Assembly (NCBI GenBank): GCA_028818385.1 | Contig: JAPPNY010000220.1 | Coordinates: forward strand, 1 to 30,951 | Direction of reading: 5' to 3' | DNA length: 30,951 bases | Origin: Spirochaetaceae bacterium | GTDB lineage: Bacteria > Spirochaetota > Spirochaetia > SZUA-6 > Bin103 | Shown here: piece by piece, positions 24,343 through 30,951 of the stretch | Layout of the letters: each line of letters starts with the position of its first letter | Numbering within the stretch: the first letter of the stretch is position 1 | Notes under the pieces: model-generated | What the model was told of the DNA's origin: nothing | The model's input: the letters and a program-made list of their open reading frames with translations, nothing else | Database searches by the model: none | Translations under genes and position numbers: made by a program

Positions 24343-24750
24343 CTCGCCACGGAGCAGATTGCACACTGAGCGGTCGTAGGCGTGTGGGCCTCATAGCACG
24401 TAGGTCGCGCCGGCGGTCCCGAGTTTCGTCGGCCGCCGTCGATGCCGACGTGAGTGCCGTCGGCCCGCCAGCAGGCCGCTCCGCGATCAGTCCCTGACCG
24501 GTGGTCGAGCAACACGCCGGTCATGCCGCCCGCCACCCGGACGACGACCTCCAGTTCTTGGCGGCGGCCGCGGCTTCTCGGTCATCGGCAGTGTCGCCTG
24601 GAGATCGTGAACGACGCCCACCACCCCTGGAGAAGATCGTCGCTGGCGGATGATTACGGCCTGCGCAGCGTCATGGCGTCGCGCTCACTTGCGCTCGTAA
24701 GCCGTGGGTGTGTCACAATTGGGGATACTGAGCCACGCGCGGAGAGTTCG
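24343..24750. other. Gene-free stretch with relic sequence
   Basis: About 400 bp without a convincing gene between the decayed toxin and the MNT gene. A degenerate copy of part of the Gfo/Idh/MocA gene lies at about 24572-24632. The rest (24343-24570) has only short open frames, including 24306-24536 on minus, that I do not recognise. The promoter of the MNT-HEPN pair must lie near the 3' end; TCACAATT around 24713 is a weak -10 candidate. Confidence 0.5.
24572..24632 (+). pseudogene. Relic copy of a piece of the Gfo/Idh/MocA gene
   Basis: The sequence GGCTTCTCGGTCATCGGCAG here matches GGCTTCTCGGTGATCGGCAG of the dehydrogenase gene at about 27057. The match continues after a few lost bases through CGCCTGGAGATCGT and GACGCCCACCA. 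In the intact gene this stretch encodes GFSVIGSGGRLEIVNDAH. The relic is broken by a small deletion and has no flanking frame, so it is a dead fragment of a second, related gene or of a duplication. Confidence 0.75.
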
Positions 24751-25083
24751 ATGTCGCTGGAGCAAGCAGAGAAGCACGCATTGGAGTTGCTCGCCGACGG
24801 CCTGAGGCAGCGTTTTGGCACAGCCCTGTGGCGAGTGTCTCTGTTTGGTTCCAAGGCACGTGGTGACGACCACCCTTCGTCGGACATCGACGTAGTCGTT
24901 GTCCTGCGCGAACCGGTTGCCGAAAACGCTAGAGCAACGGTTTCGGAAGCGGTCTACGACGTACTGGAGACGTGCGGCGTCTACATATCCACGGTCGTGG
25001 TTTCTGACCGGGAGTTCGAGCGTCCTACCGGACAGTTGCGTTGGCTCGTGTCGTTTGTCCAGGAAGACGGAGTAACGCTCTGA
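24751..25083 (+). CDS. MNT-type nucleotidyltransferase antitoxin, 110 aa
   Basis: In MNT-HEPN modules the nucleotidyltransferase neutralises the HEPN RNase, in studied cases by adding AMP to it. The active-site motif is intact: SLFGSKARGDDHPSSDIDVV fits GSx10DxD. The later region CGVYISTVVVSDREFE supplies the third strand. The start at 24751 has a Shine-Dalgarno-like GGAGAG (24741-24746). The stop overlaps the first codon of the HEPN gene. Length is typical. Confidence 0.92.
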   Translation: MSLEQAEKHALELLADGLRQRFGTALWRVSLFGSKARGDDHPSSDIDVVVVLREPVAENARATVSEAVYDVLETCGVYISTVVVSDREFERPTGQLRWLVSFVQEDGVTL

Positions 25084-25481
25084 TCGATCCCGAGAGCGCC
25101 GCACATCAGTTTCTGCGGCAGGCAACAGCGACTCTCGAAGAGGCACGAGTACTTCTGGCTCGGGACCACCCGTCGGGAGCCATCAATCGTGCATACTACG
25201 CGGCGTTCTATGCCGCGTGCGCGTTGTTGGACTCCGTGGGGCTGAAGGCGAGGTCCCACCAAGCGGTGATCACCCTCTTGCATCGAGAATTCGTGCACTA
25301 CGGCAGACTGGATCGTGATCTGATGCGTGAGTACAGCGCGCTCCTGGAAGACCGGATGTCGGGCGACTATGGCCCCTTCTCCGCCGCAACGTCGGAGAGA
25401 GCACGCGGTGGTTTCGACACGGCCACTCGCTTTCTCGACGCCGTGAAGACACGGTTGTCGGCGGGGGCGGACAATGGTTGA
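25080..25481 (+). CDS. HEPN-domain toxin, 133 aa, non-ATG start
   Basis: HEPN proteins of MNT-HEPN pairs act as RNases or interfere with translation. The sequence shows the PF05168-like core: FLRQATATLEEARVLLA, then SGAINRAYYAAFYAACALL and KARSHQAVITLLHREFV. No ATG occurs at the front. The frame begins with CTG at 25080 in a four-base overlap with the MNT stop (CTGA), which would suit coupled translation. A TTG at 25041 is the alternative and would overlap the MNT gene by 43 bases. The stop overlaps the next gene's ATG at 25474 by 8 bases. The pair appears intact. Confidence 0.85.
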   Translation: MIDPESAAHQFLRQATATLEEARVLLARDHPSGAINRAYYAAFYAACALLDSVGLKARSHQAVITLLHREFVHYGRLDRDLMREYSALLEDRMSGDYGPFSAATSERARGGFDTATRFLDAVKTRLSAGADNG

Positions 25482-26280
25482 GCGACCGGCGATGGCTGAC
25501 GTCGCGTTCTCGGTGTTCACCAAGCACTGGAAATCGGTGCCGCTCTGCCGACTCGCCGAGCTGGTGCGGGGGATGGGATTCGAGGGGGTCGAGTTGCCGG
25601 TGCGCCCCGGCTTTCAGGTGGCGCCCGAGCGCGCGGACCGCGATCTGCCGGCGGCGGCAAGGCAGCTTGCGGATGCGGGCGTGACGATCCGCAGCGTGGC
25701 TTCGGCTGCAGACGAGCCCACGATCATGGCCTGCGCGGACGCCGGCGTGCCGCTGCTCCGTATCATGGCGCCGGTTCGGACGGACGAAAGCTATACCGGT
25801 GCCGAGGAGCGGTACCGGCGCGAGTTCGACGCGCTGCTGCCGGTGCTGGACCGCGCGGGCGTGACCCTCGGGGTGCAGAATCACGCGGGCAGGGAAGTGG
25901 CGAACGCGATCGGGCTGCGCAGCCTGATCGGCCACCATGACCCGCGGCACGTCGCCGCGGTCTGGGACGCCGGGCACGAGGCGCTGGCCGGGAACGAGCC
26001 GGAGCTGGCGATCGACATCATCTGGCCGCACCTGAGCGTGGTGAACCTCAAGAACGCGATCTGGCTGCAGAACGCCCAGGCGGGCGCCGCGAGTGCCGAG
26101 TGGTCTGCCTACTGGACCGCCGGCCGCCTGGGACTCAGCCCGTGGCCGCGGGTGGCGGCCGAGCTGCGGCGGCGGGCCTACGCCGGCACCGTGTGCCTCA
26201 CCGCCGAGTACAGCGGCGCGGTATCGGTCGAGCGGCAGGCAGCCGAGGACCTGGCGTTCGCGCGGACGCTCTTCGCGTAG
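25474..26280 (+). CDS. Sugar phosphate isomerase/epimerase-like TIM-barrel protein, 268 aa
   Basis: Belongs to the xylose-isomerase-like AP-endonuclease-2 fold, which isomerises or epimerises sugars, often next to Gfo/Idh/MocA genes as here. Visible elements are FSVFTKHWKSVPLCRLAELV, MGFEGVELPVRPG with its metal Glu, TLGVQNHAGREV, AAVWDAGHEALAG with its Asp and His, and the final Glu in CLTAEYSG. The start is ATG 25474 (overlapping the HEPN stop) or, more like the family, ATG 25492. The dehydrogenase gene follows 59 bp later and could be co-transcribed. Confidence 0.86.
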   Translation: MVERPAMADVAFSVFTKHWKSVPLCRLAELVRGMGFEGVELPVRPGFQVAPERADRDLPAAARQLADAGVTIRSVASAADEPTIMACADAGVPLLRIMAPVRTDESYTGAEERYRREFDALLPVLDRAGVTLGVQNHAGREVANAIGLRSLIGHHDPRHVAAVWDAGHEALAGNEPELAIDIIWPHLSVVNLKNAIWLQNAQAGAASAEWSAYWTAGRLGLSPWPRVAAELRRRAYAGTVCLTAEYSGAVSVERQAAEDLAFARTLFA

Positions 26281-26293
26281 TCGAGGCGCGCGT

Positions 26294-26322
26294 TTGACGG
26301 TGCGGGCTGCCGTGCTCATGCT
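26294..26322 (+). promoter_or_regulatory. Possible sigma-70-type promoter for the Gfo/Idh/MocA gene
   Basis: TTGACG (26294-26299), a 17-bp spacer and CATGCT (26317-26322) precede the ATG at 26340. A GAGGGGG Shine-Dalgarno lies between them. The -35 is good and the -10 is weak. Confidence 0.4.
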
Positions 26323-26339
26323 CGGTCGAGGGGGATGAC

Positions 26340-27413
26340 ATGAGTCAGAGCGACAGCGCGGTGCTCCGCGTGGCGGTGGCCGGCTGCCACCGCCAGGTCA
26401 CGCGACAGCCGGGGTCGCACAACTGGGCGACGGCGTTTGCCCAAGTGCCGGAGACACGGGTGGTGGCGGTCTACGATCGGGGAGCCGATACGCGCGCCGA
26501 GTTCCGCGCCGCGTGGCAGGCGACGTGGGGGGATATCGCCGCCTACGACGACTACGGGCGGATGCTCCGGGAGGTGCGCCCCGACATCGTCTGCATCGCC
26601 ACCCGGCAGACCCACCACGCCACCCAGATCGCGCAGGCCGCGGCCGGCGGGGTGCGCGGGGTCCTGTGCGACAAGCCGTTCGTCACCACGCTCGCCGAGG
26701 CGGACGCCGCCCTGGAGGCCTGCCGGCAGGCCGGCGTCGCCATCGCGTGCGGCACCGAGATGCGCTGGGACGCGGCCTACGGCCTGCTGGCGCAGTGGCT
26801 GCGCGACGGGCTGGTCGGCGAGGTGCAGGGCATCGTCGGCTACGGCGCTCCCAACCTGATCTTCCACGGCTGCCACTGGTACGACACCGCGCTGCTGCTG
26901 GCGGGCGATCCGGAACCGCTGTGGGTGAGCGGCCGGGTGGACGCGGTGGCGGCCGACGAGCCCGACGAGGGGCGCCGCCTCGACCCGCCGGGCCGTGCCT
27001 GGGTGGGGCTGGACAACGGGGTGCTGCTGACGCTGCTGCCGGAGAGCGATGGCCGGGGCTTCTCGGTGATCGGCAGCGGCGGCCGCCTGGAGATCGTCAA
27101 TGACGCCCACCAGGCGTATCTGTGGGAGGCGACGGCTGGCGGGCGCGGAGCCGACCGCCTCGCCGCAGCACCGGCCGCGCTGGAGGTGCCGCAACCCGAC
27201 GCCGCGTGGCCGCGCGGTGCCACCCTGGTGCGTGACTTGGCACAGGCGGTGCGCACCGGCGGTGCCACGCAGGGCGACGTGCCGCACATCCGGCGCGCTA
27301 CCGAGATCGGCTTTGCCATCCACGAGTCGCATGCCGCCGGGGGCGCGCCCGTCAGCCTGCCGGTAACGCACCGCACCCGGCGCATCGACCCCCGTCCCTG
27401 GGGCAACGACTGA
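26340..27413 (+). CDS. Gfo/Idh/MocA family oxidoreductase, 357 aa
   Basis: An NAD(P)-dependent dehydrogenase acting on sugars or inositols. The Rossmann start reads LRVAVAGCHRQVTRQPGSHN, a variant of the usual GxGxxG loop. VRPDIVCIATRQTHHA and GVLCDKPFVTTLAEADA follow; DKP stands for the family EKP with the catalytic Lys. The C-terminal domain includes YGAPNLIFHGCHWYDTALLL with a His pair, and GFSVIGSGGRLEIVND. It has a good Shine-Dalgarno. It likely works with the isomerase-like gene upstream. Part of a related copy survives as a relic near 24572. Confidence 0.9.
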   Translation: MSQSDSAVLRVAVAGCHRQVTRQPGSHNWATAFAQVPETRVVAVYDRGADTRAEFRAAWQATWGDIAAYDDYGRMLREVRPDIVCIATRQTHHATQIAQAAAGGVRGVLCDKPFVTTLAEADAALEACRQAGVAIACGTEMRWDAAYGLLAQWLRDGLVGEVQGIVGYGAPNLIFHGCHWYDTALLLAGDPEPLWVSGRVDAVAADEPDEGRRLDPPGRAWVGLDNGVLLTLLPESDGRGFSVIGSGGRLEIVNDAHQAYLWEATAGGRGADRLAAAPAALEVPQPDAAWPRGATLVRDLAQAVRTGGATQGDVPHIRRATEIGFAIHESHAAGGAPVSLPVTHRTRRIDPRPWGND

Positions 27414-27427
27414 ACTTCGCGTAGCCG

Positions 27428-27898
27428 CTACCAGCACCCCAGCAGGCGCCGCAGCAGCACGATCTGCCCGACGTGATAGGCGTTGTGGTCGGCCAGGACC
27501 AGCGCCTCGCGCAGCAGGGTCTGTCCGGTACCGTGCGGGATGCGCCGGTACAGGTCTGCCTGCGCGTCCGTGATCAGCGCGATCATCGCGTCGCGGTCGG
27601 CCAGGAACGCGTCGACGCTGCGCTGCCACGCGCCGGCGGGTGGCGCCGCGGTGTCGGGCCAGTAGCCGTCTGGAAACGCGGGCGACACGTGGGCGGCATC
27701 GCGGCTGAACTCCAGGATGTCCCACTGCGCGATACGCAGGTGCTCGAGCTGCTGCCACAGGGAGGAGGTGGCGCCTTCAGGGACGATGCCGCGCAGGTCG
27801 TCGGGCACGTCGGCCACGGCCCGCTCGAACGGCAGGTGGGCGCCGCGCCCGGACAGCAGTTCCGCCGCGTGCTCGCGCACGGACTCGTCACTCTTCAT
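27428..27898 (-). CDS. DinB family protein, 156 aa
   Basis: DinB-like proteins are four-helix bundles with a three-His metal site; many are thiol transferases or of unknown role. Candidate ligands are His in WQQLEHLRIAQWDIL and the two His in VLADHNAYHVGQIVLLRR, the classic DinB spacing. Length is typical. It is the last gene of an SGNH-RidA-DinB operon and overlaps the RidA-like gene by 11 bases. It converges on the dehydrogenase gene with only 14 bp between the stops. Confidence 0.88.
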   Translation of the reverse strand: MKSDESVREHAAELLSGRGAHLPFERAVADVPDDLRGIVPEGATSSLWQQLEHLRIAQWDILEFSRDAAHVSPAFPDGYWPDTAAPPAGAWQRSVDAFLADRDAMIALITDAQADLYRRIPHGTGQTLLREALVLADHNAYHVGQIVLLRRLLGCW

Positions 27899-28301
27899 CG
27901 CCCCCCACCGTTCCGGCCCTCACCACCGCGTCCACCTCGATCTCCACCAGGTGCTCGGGGAGCATGAGGCCGGACACCTCCGCCATGGTCATGGCCGGCC
28001 GGACGGTGCCGAGCAGCTCGGCGTGGGCGCGGCCCACGGGGTCGGCATCGCCGATGTCGGTCACGTAGTAGCGGGCCCGCACCACGTCGGCAAGCGAGGC
28101 TCCCACGTCGGTGAGCGCCCGTTCGATCTTGCGCAGGATGAACAGCGTCTGGCCGTGCGGGTCGCCCACGGCCACCGGCTGGCCGTCGCTGCCGGTGGCG
28201 CTGGTGCCGGCCACGAACACCTGGTCGCCGACGCGCAGGGCGCGCGAGTAGCCGTATCGCTCCTCCCAGGGAGCGCCGGAAGAGCTGCGTTGCCTGGTCA
28301 T
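27888..28301 (-). CDS. RidA/YjgF/UK114 family protein, 137 aa
   Basis: RidA proteins hydrolyse reactive enamine/imine intermediates. The fold is clear: YSRALRVGDQVFVAGTSATG, then TLFILRKIERALTDVGASL and VVRARYYVTDIGDAD, then VEIEVDAVVRAG at the end. The Arg that binds the carboxylate in active RidA (PARSxVEV) is Met here (PAMTMAEV), so this is probably a non-deaminase subgroup. The start at 28301 overlaps the upstream SGNH stop by four bases. A longer frame to 28832 is spurious. Confidence 0.88.
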   Translation of the reverse strand: MTRQRSSSGAPWEERYGYSRALRVGDQVFVAGTSATGSDGQPVAVGDPHGQTLFILRKIERALTDVGASLADVVRARYYVTDIGDADPVGRAHAELLGTVRPAMTMAEVSGLMLPEHLVEIEVDAVVRAGTVGGDEE

Positions 28302-29386
28302 GAGGTTCCTTCTCGCCGGCGGTTGACGCCGGCCGCGCGCAGCCGCTCGACGGCCGGCCGCATGCGCGCCGCCAGCCGTTCGCCCATCTCCAGCATGCCG
28401 TGATCGCCGGGATGGATCAGGTCCACGCACAGGCCGCCGAGATCGGTCAGGATCGACGGCCCGGGCACCAGCTCGATGCGTGCCCCCGCGCCGTCCGCCC
28501 GCAGCCGGGCGACGACGCGCTCCAGCGCCAGCCGGAACTCCTCCGGCGGTGCGGTGGACCCCGCCAACTGGCTCGACCAGTCGCCGTAGTAGGGGTAGAT
28601 GGTGATGCAGAAAACCGGCCGAGCCGCGTTCTTGTTCGTTACCTGTTGTACCAAGTAAATAGTCCGTCGCGTGAATTCCTCGATCGTGAACCCGCGTCCA
28701 ATCATGTTTACCGACAGCGCGAGCGTCGCCACGTCCCAGTCGGCGCGTCCGCCGATGTGCTCGCCGAAGGCCGGCTCGCACAGGCATGCGCCGCCGACCC
28801 CCAGGTTGATCAGGTCGACGCCCAGGCGCCACGCGGCCTGCGCCACGTAGGTCAGGTGGAAGGCGGTCGCCACCGAGCCGTGCGTGATCGAGGTGCCGTA
28901 GGAGAGCATGGTGAGGTCGGGCAGATCGGCGGCGGCGGGCGGGCGTACGTCGCCCTGTATGTCGTGCAGAGCGAAGATCCCGCGGAACAGCACGACCCGC
29001 ACCACGTGCGGATGGAATGGCATCGCCGCCGCCAGGTCATCCGGAATCGAGTCGTAGGCGCGCCGCTGGTCGCGGCCGATGCTGATTTCGATGGTGGTGG
29101 GTTCGGTGCCGATCGGACGGACGTGCGGCCGGCCGGCCAGCGGGCCGAAGAACACGTGTGCGGTCGGTCGGAATTCCTGCAGGCCCTCCGCGGACAGGGT
29201 GAGCCGCGCGGCCGGCCCGCGCAGCACGAAGCGGATCTCGGCCCCGGCGGCCAACAGCGTCTTCTCCTGTGCCGGCGGCTCCAGGCGGGCGCGTAGCTGC
29301 TCGGTGACCCGCTGCAGCCGCACCGAGCCGTCCGGCTGCGGCACGGCCTCCTCGATGCCGTGCAGGGTGACGTCCTGGTATCTCAT
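28298..29386 (-). CDS. SGNH/GDSL-type hydrolase, 362 aa
   Basis: A likely esterase, perhaps removing acyl groups from glycans. Residues 1-160 form a beta-rich domain (RFVLRGPAARLTLSAEG) seen in front of the SGNH domain in this subgroup. The hydrolase domain has block I LSYGTSITHGS with the Ser nucleophile, a Gly block (NLGVGGACL), block III with Asn (LSVNMIG) and block V DLIHPGDHG with Asp and His. The start MRYQDVTLHGIEE at 29386 is preferred over an upstream ATG at 29452. It is the first gene of the operon with the RidA-like and DinB-like genes. No signal peptide is seen. Confidence 0.85.
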   Translation of the reverse strand: MRYQDVTLHGIEEAVPQPDGSVRLQRVTEQLRARLEPPAQEKTLLAAGAEIRFVLRGPAARLTLSAEGLQEFRPTAHVFFGPLAGRPHVRPIGTEPTTIEISIGRDQRRAYDSIPDDLAAAMPFHPHVVRVVLFRGIFALHDIQGDVRPPAAADLPDLTMLSYGTSITHGSVATAFHLTYVAQAAWRLGVDLINLGVGGACLCEPAFGEHIGGRADWDVATLALSVNMIGRGFTIEEFTRRTIYLVQQVTNKNAARPVFCITIYPYYGDWSSQLAGSTAPPEEFRLALERVVARLRADGAGARIELVPGPSILTDLGGLCVDLIHPGDHGMLEMGERLAARMRPAVERLRAAGVNRRREGTS

Positions 29387-29703
29387 GTGGAGGGCAGTAT
29401 GAGGCTTGGGCACCCGTCGCGCGAGATCTGCCATCGGCGCAGGCAGATCCACGGGCCCGGAATCGAGTCAGTCGTGGGCCGATTTGGTACATAAAGGAGC
29501 ATATTGACCATAAAGGTATCATAATGACACGATCATCCGGAAAGAGAGAGGCCAGCAAACGTGTGGCTGGATTCCGGTCGTTACGATGTAATTCAATTCC
29601 TTGAAATGATTTGATATCTGTCTAGCGATTTCGATGCAATAGTTGGCACGGGTTGTGCTTTATAGGTGGTATGAGAAACAACCTCAACCACAGGAGGAAC
29701 GAC
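29387..29703. other. AT-rich divergent regulatory region between SGNH operon and Hsp20 gene
   Basis: This is the most AT-rich stretch of the window. It holds two direct copies of CATAAAGG (29490-29497 and 29509-29516), several -10-like strings (CATAAT, TATGAT on minus) and the sigma-54-type promoter at 29644. The chaperone and the SGNH operon diverge from here. No CIRCE-type inverted repeat is seen. Confidence 0.55.
29644..29659 (+). promoter_or_regulatory. Sigma-54-type (-24/-12) promoter for Hsp20
   Basis: TGGCACG-GGTT-GTGCT matches the consensus TGGCACG-N4-TTGCW at all but one position, with the correct distance between GG and GC. It lies 45 bp before the ATG of the small heat-shock gene. 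Sigma-54 promoters need an enhancer-binding activator, possibly bound in the AT-rich region upstream. Confidence 0.6.
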
Positions 29704-30129
29704 ATGAGGAATCTCGTACCGTATCGACCCGGCCGCTTGAGCATCTTCGACGGTCTGGACCAGATCTTCGACTCGGTCTTCACCGAGCCGGTCTGGCGCA
29801 CCGGCGCCCCGGCGGTCGACATCCGCGAAGAGGATGACGGCTACCTGGTGCAGGCGGAGCTGCCCGGCGTCGCCGAGAAGGACCTGAAGGTCAGCGTCGA
29901 CGACAACGTGCTGACCATCTCGGCCAAGACCGGCAAGGACGCCGAGCGCAAGACCGACGGCTATCTGGTCCGCGAGCGCCGCCACGCGGCGTACACGCGC
30001 AGCTTCGTGCTGCCGCGCGACTCGGCCCACGAGGGCGTGAGCGCCTCGTTCGAGGACGGACTGCTGACGCTGACCGTTCCCAAGACCGAGGCGAGCAAGG
30101 CCCGCCAGATCCCGGTCAACGCCGCGTAG
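29704..30129 (+). CDS. hsp20: Small heat-shock protein Hsp20/alpha-crystallin family, 141 aa
   Basis: An ATP-independent chaperone that holds unfolding proteins. The N-terminal arm (LVPYRPGRLSIFDGLDQIFD) is followed by the alpha-crystallin domain: AVDIREEDDGYLVQAELPGV, LKVSVDDNVLTISAK, ERRHAAYTRSFVLP, and the signature SASFEDGLLTLTVPK. The C-terminal tail has the IPV motif (QIPVNAA) used in oligomer assembly. ATG 29704 is chosen because AGGAGG stands seven bases before it. A strong stem-loop follows the stop. Confidence 0.96.
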   Translation: MRNLVPYRPGRLSIFDGLDQIFDSVFTEPVWRTGAPAVDIREEDDGYLVQAELPGVAEKDLKVSVDDNVLTISAKTGKDAERKTDGYLVRERRHAAYTRSFVLPRDSAHEGVSASFEDGLLTLTVPKTEASKARQIPVNAA

Positions 30130-30147
30130 CGCCGGCGATCACGCCAA

Positions 30148-30184
30148 CGAAAGCCCCACCGGCTCCGGCCGGCCGGGGCTTTCG
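30148..30184 (+). terminator. Strong stem-loop after Hsp20
   Basis: CGAAAGCCCC (30148-30157) pairs perfectly with GGGGCTTTCG (30175-30184), with further pairing possible in the GC-rich loop. No long T run follows, so termination may be weak or the hairpin may protect the 3' end of the mRNA. Confidence 0.75.
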
Positions 30185-30223
30185 TGCATTGAGGGCACGG
30201 AGGCGCCACGTCCGACGGACTGC

Positions 30224-30229
30224 TACGCT
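30224..30229 (+). promoter_or_regulatory. -10-like TACGCT, leaderless geometry
   Basis: TACGCT ends exactly six bases before the ATG at 30236, as in the other apparently leaderless genes of this window. No convincing -35 is seen, and no Shine-Dalgarno. Confidence 0.4.
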
Positions 30230-30235
30230 GTCGGC

Positions 30236-30951
30236 ATGACGGATTATCAGCCGGTCGAACTGGAGCGCCTCTGCAACGCGGGCGTCGACGCGCTGCCGCA
30301 ACTCGATCACGAGCCGCCGGTCGGCAGGCAGCTCTTTCAGGGCTTGCCGTTCGAGGTTGGCGGGCGGCAGCCGGCGACGGAGCGCTGCCTCATCCGCTGC
30401 GCGCCGGACTCGGGGCCGGTGACGATCCCGATCGGCCGCGCCTGCCACACGGTCGTGGTGGCGCACGCCCTGACCGAGAGCCGGCTGATGGATGGCGGGC
30501 CGCTCGGCCGGCCGGTCGCCACCTACACCTTCCGCGCCGGCGGCGGCCCTCCGGACGCGGCCGACACCGTGGCGATCCGCGAGCGTTTCGAGATCGCCGC
30601 GCCGTTTCGCGACCGCCCGTTCACGGCGGTCGAGCACCAGGGCGAGTTCCTGCATCCGCGCTACGAGGGCCCCTGGGAGGAGGCCGGCCGCCGCCAGACC
30701 GAGGCGTCGCGCGGGCCGGCCACCTACTTCCTGTGGGCGTGGCGCAACCCCGATCCCGAGCGGGTCGTCGAGGAGCTGGTCATCGAGCCGGCGGCCGGCG
30801 GGCCAGCGCTCGTCATCGCCGGCGTCACCACCGGCCACGTCGACGAGCACCCGTTCACGCGCCAGGGCCGGCGCGACGTCCGGGTCACCCTGACCGACCC
30901 GGACGGCGCCCGGCGGCCCTTAGACCAGGACGTGACCGTCCACCACGGCAA
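30236..30951 (+). CDS. Unrecognised protein, 5' part only, runs off the window
   Basis: An open frame of about 238 codons continues to the window end without a stop. It begins MTDYQPVELERLCNAGVDAL and has beta-rich segments such as GLPFEVGG, ERCLIRCAPDSGPVTIPIGR, VATYTFRAGG, TYFLWAWRNPDPERVVEELV and LVIAGVTTGH. The alternation of short strands and the Trp-x-Asn-Pro-x-Pro-Glu pattern recall beta-sandwich modules at the front of large proteins from heterotrophic bacteria, but I cannot name a family. There is no signal peptide. The long minus-strand frame over the same bases (30116-30850) is a composition shadow. Confidence 0.75.
   Translation, partial: MTDYQPVELERLCNAGVDALPQLDHEPPVGRQLFQGLPFEVGGRQPATERCLIRCAPDSGPVTIPIGRACHTVVVAHALTESRLMDGGPLGRPVATYTFRAGGGPPDAADTVAIRERFEIAAPFRDRPFTAVEHQGEFLHPRYEGPWEEAGRRQTEASRGPATYFLWAWRNPDPERVVEELVIEPAAGGPALVIAGVTTGHVDEHPFTRQGRRDVRVTLTDPDGARRPLDQDVTVHHG

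Noticed and set aside
28301..28832. Extended minus-strand frame in front of the RidA-like gene
   Set aside because: It overlaps the SGNH hydrolase in another frame and is Arg/Gly-rich; the RidA family starts at 28301.
30116..30850. Minus-strand frame opposite the last gene
   Set aside because: The plus frame has regular beta-domain composition and a proper start; the minus frame is a GC shadow.

Overview
The window is GC-rich bacterial DNA with two clearly different parts. Bases 1 to about 9106 are a compact integrated genetic element. The rest is a chromosomal region of sugar/polysaccharide metabolism genes, interrupted by a small toxin-antitoxin patch. The host cannot be named with confidence. 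The free-living bacterial gene set, the mix of Shine-Dalgarno-led and apparently leaderless genes, and the sulfatase/heparinase/Gfo-Idh-MocA/enolase content recall environmental or marine heterotrophs (sponge-associated Spirochaetaceae are one guess). Genes of the element favour GAA for glutamate while the chromosomal genes favour GAG, which supports foreign origin.

Element (1-9106): a P4-like tyrosine integrase (5' end off the window) is followed by a GGCCGGCC-rich, largely non-coding stretch holding two tiny overlapping genes. Next come HK97-type head genes in the order terminase large subunit, HNH endonuclease, major capsid protein, prohead protease, head-tail connector, portal. Four tightly overlapping small genes follow, three with zinc-knuckle motifs, and then a last small gene with its own promoter. 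I see no tail, lysis, replication or repressor gene. The element ends inside a phytanoyl-CoA dioxygenase-like gene, whose 5' part remains at 9107-9535 on the minus strand. Integrase plus head genes without tail genes is the layout of a capsid-encoding phage satellite (cf-PICI-like); an already reduced prophage is the alternative. The terminase has a one-base frameshift in a run of six C.

Chromosomal region (9536-23358): an NDK-like protein fused to a degenerate PHP-like domain; a dipeptide/oligosaccharide-type ABC importer on the minus strand (binding protein, OppB-like and OppC-like permeases, no ATPase genes here); a heparinase II/III-like protein; a PYROXD2/phytoene-desaturase-like FAD oxidoreductase; a sulfatase; an aldo/keto reductase; and an enolase-superfamily protein. 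Together they suggest import and breakdown of a sulfated, uronic-acid-containing glycan, but no substrate can be read from sequence. The binding protein and the heparinase each carry an apparent one-base frameshift.

Toxin-antitoxin patch (23476-25481): an XRE regulator with an inverted-repeat operator over its -10 box, followed by a decayed nucleotidyltransferase partner, then a degenerate fragment copied from the Gfo/Idh/MocA gene, then an apparently intact MNT-HEPN pair.

Right end (25474-30951): a sugar-isomerase/epimerase-like TIM barrel and a Gfo/Idh/MocA dehydrogenase on plus; an SGNH hydrolase-RidA-DinB operon on minus; an Hsp20 chaperone behind a near-consensus sigma-54 promoter and ahead of a strong stem-loop; and the 5' part of an unrecognised gene that runs off the window.
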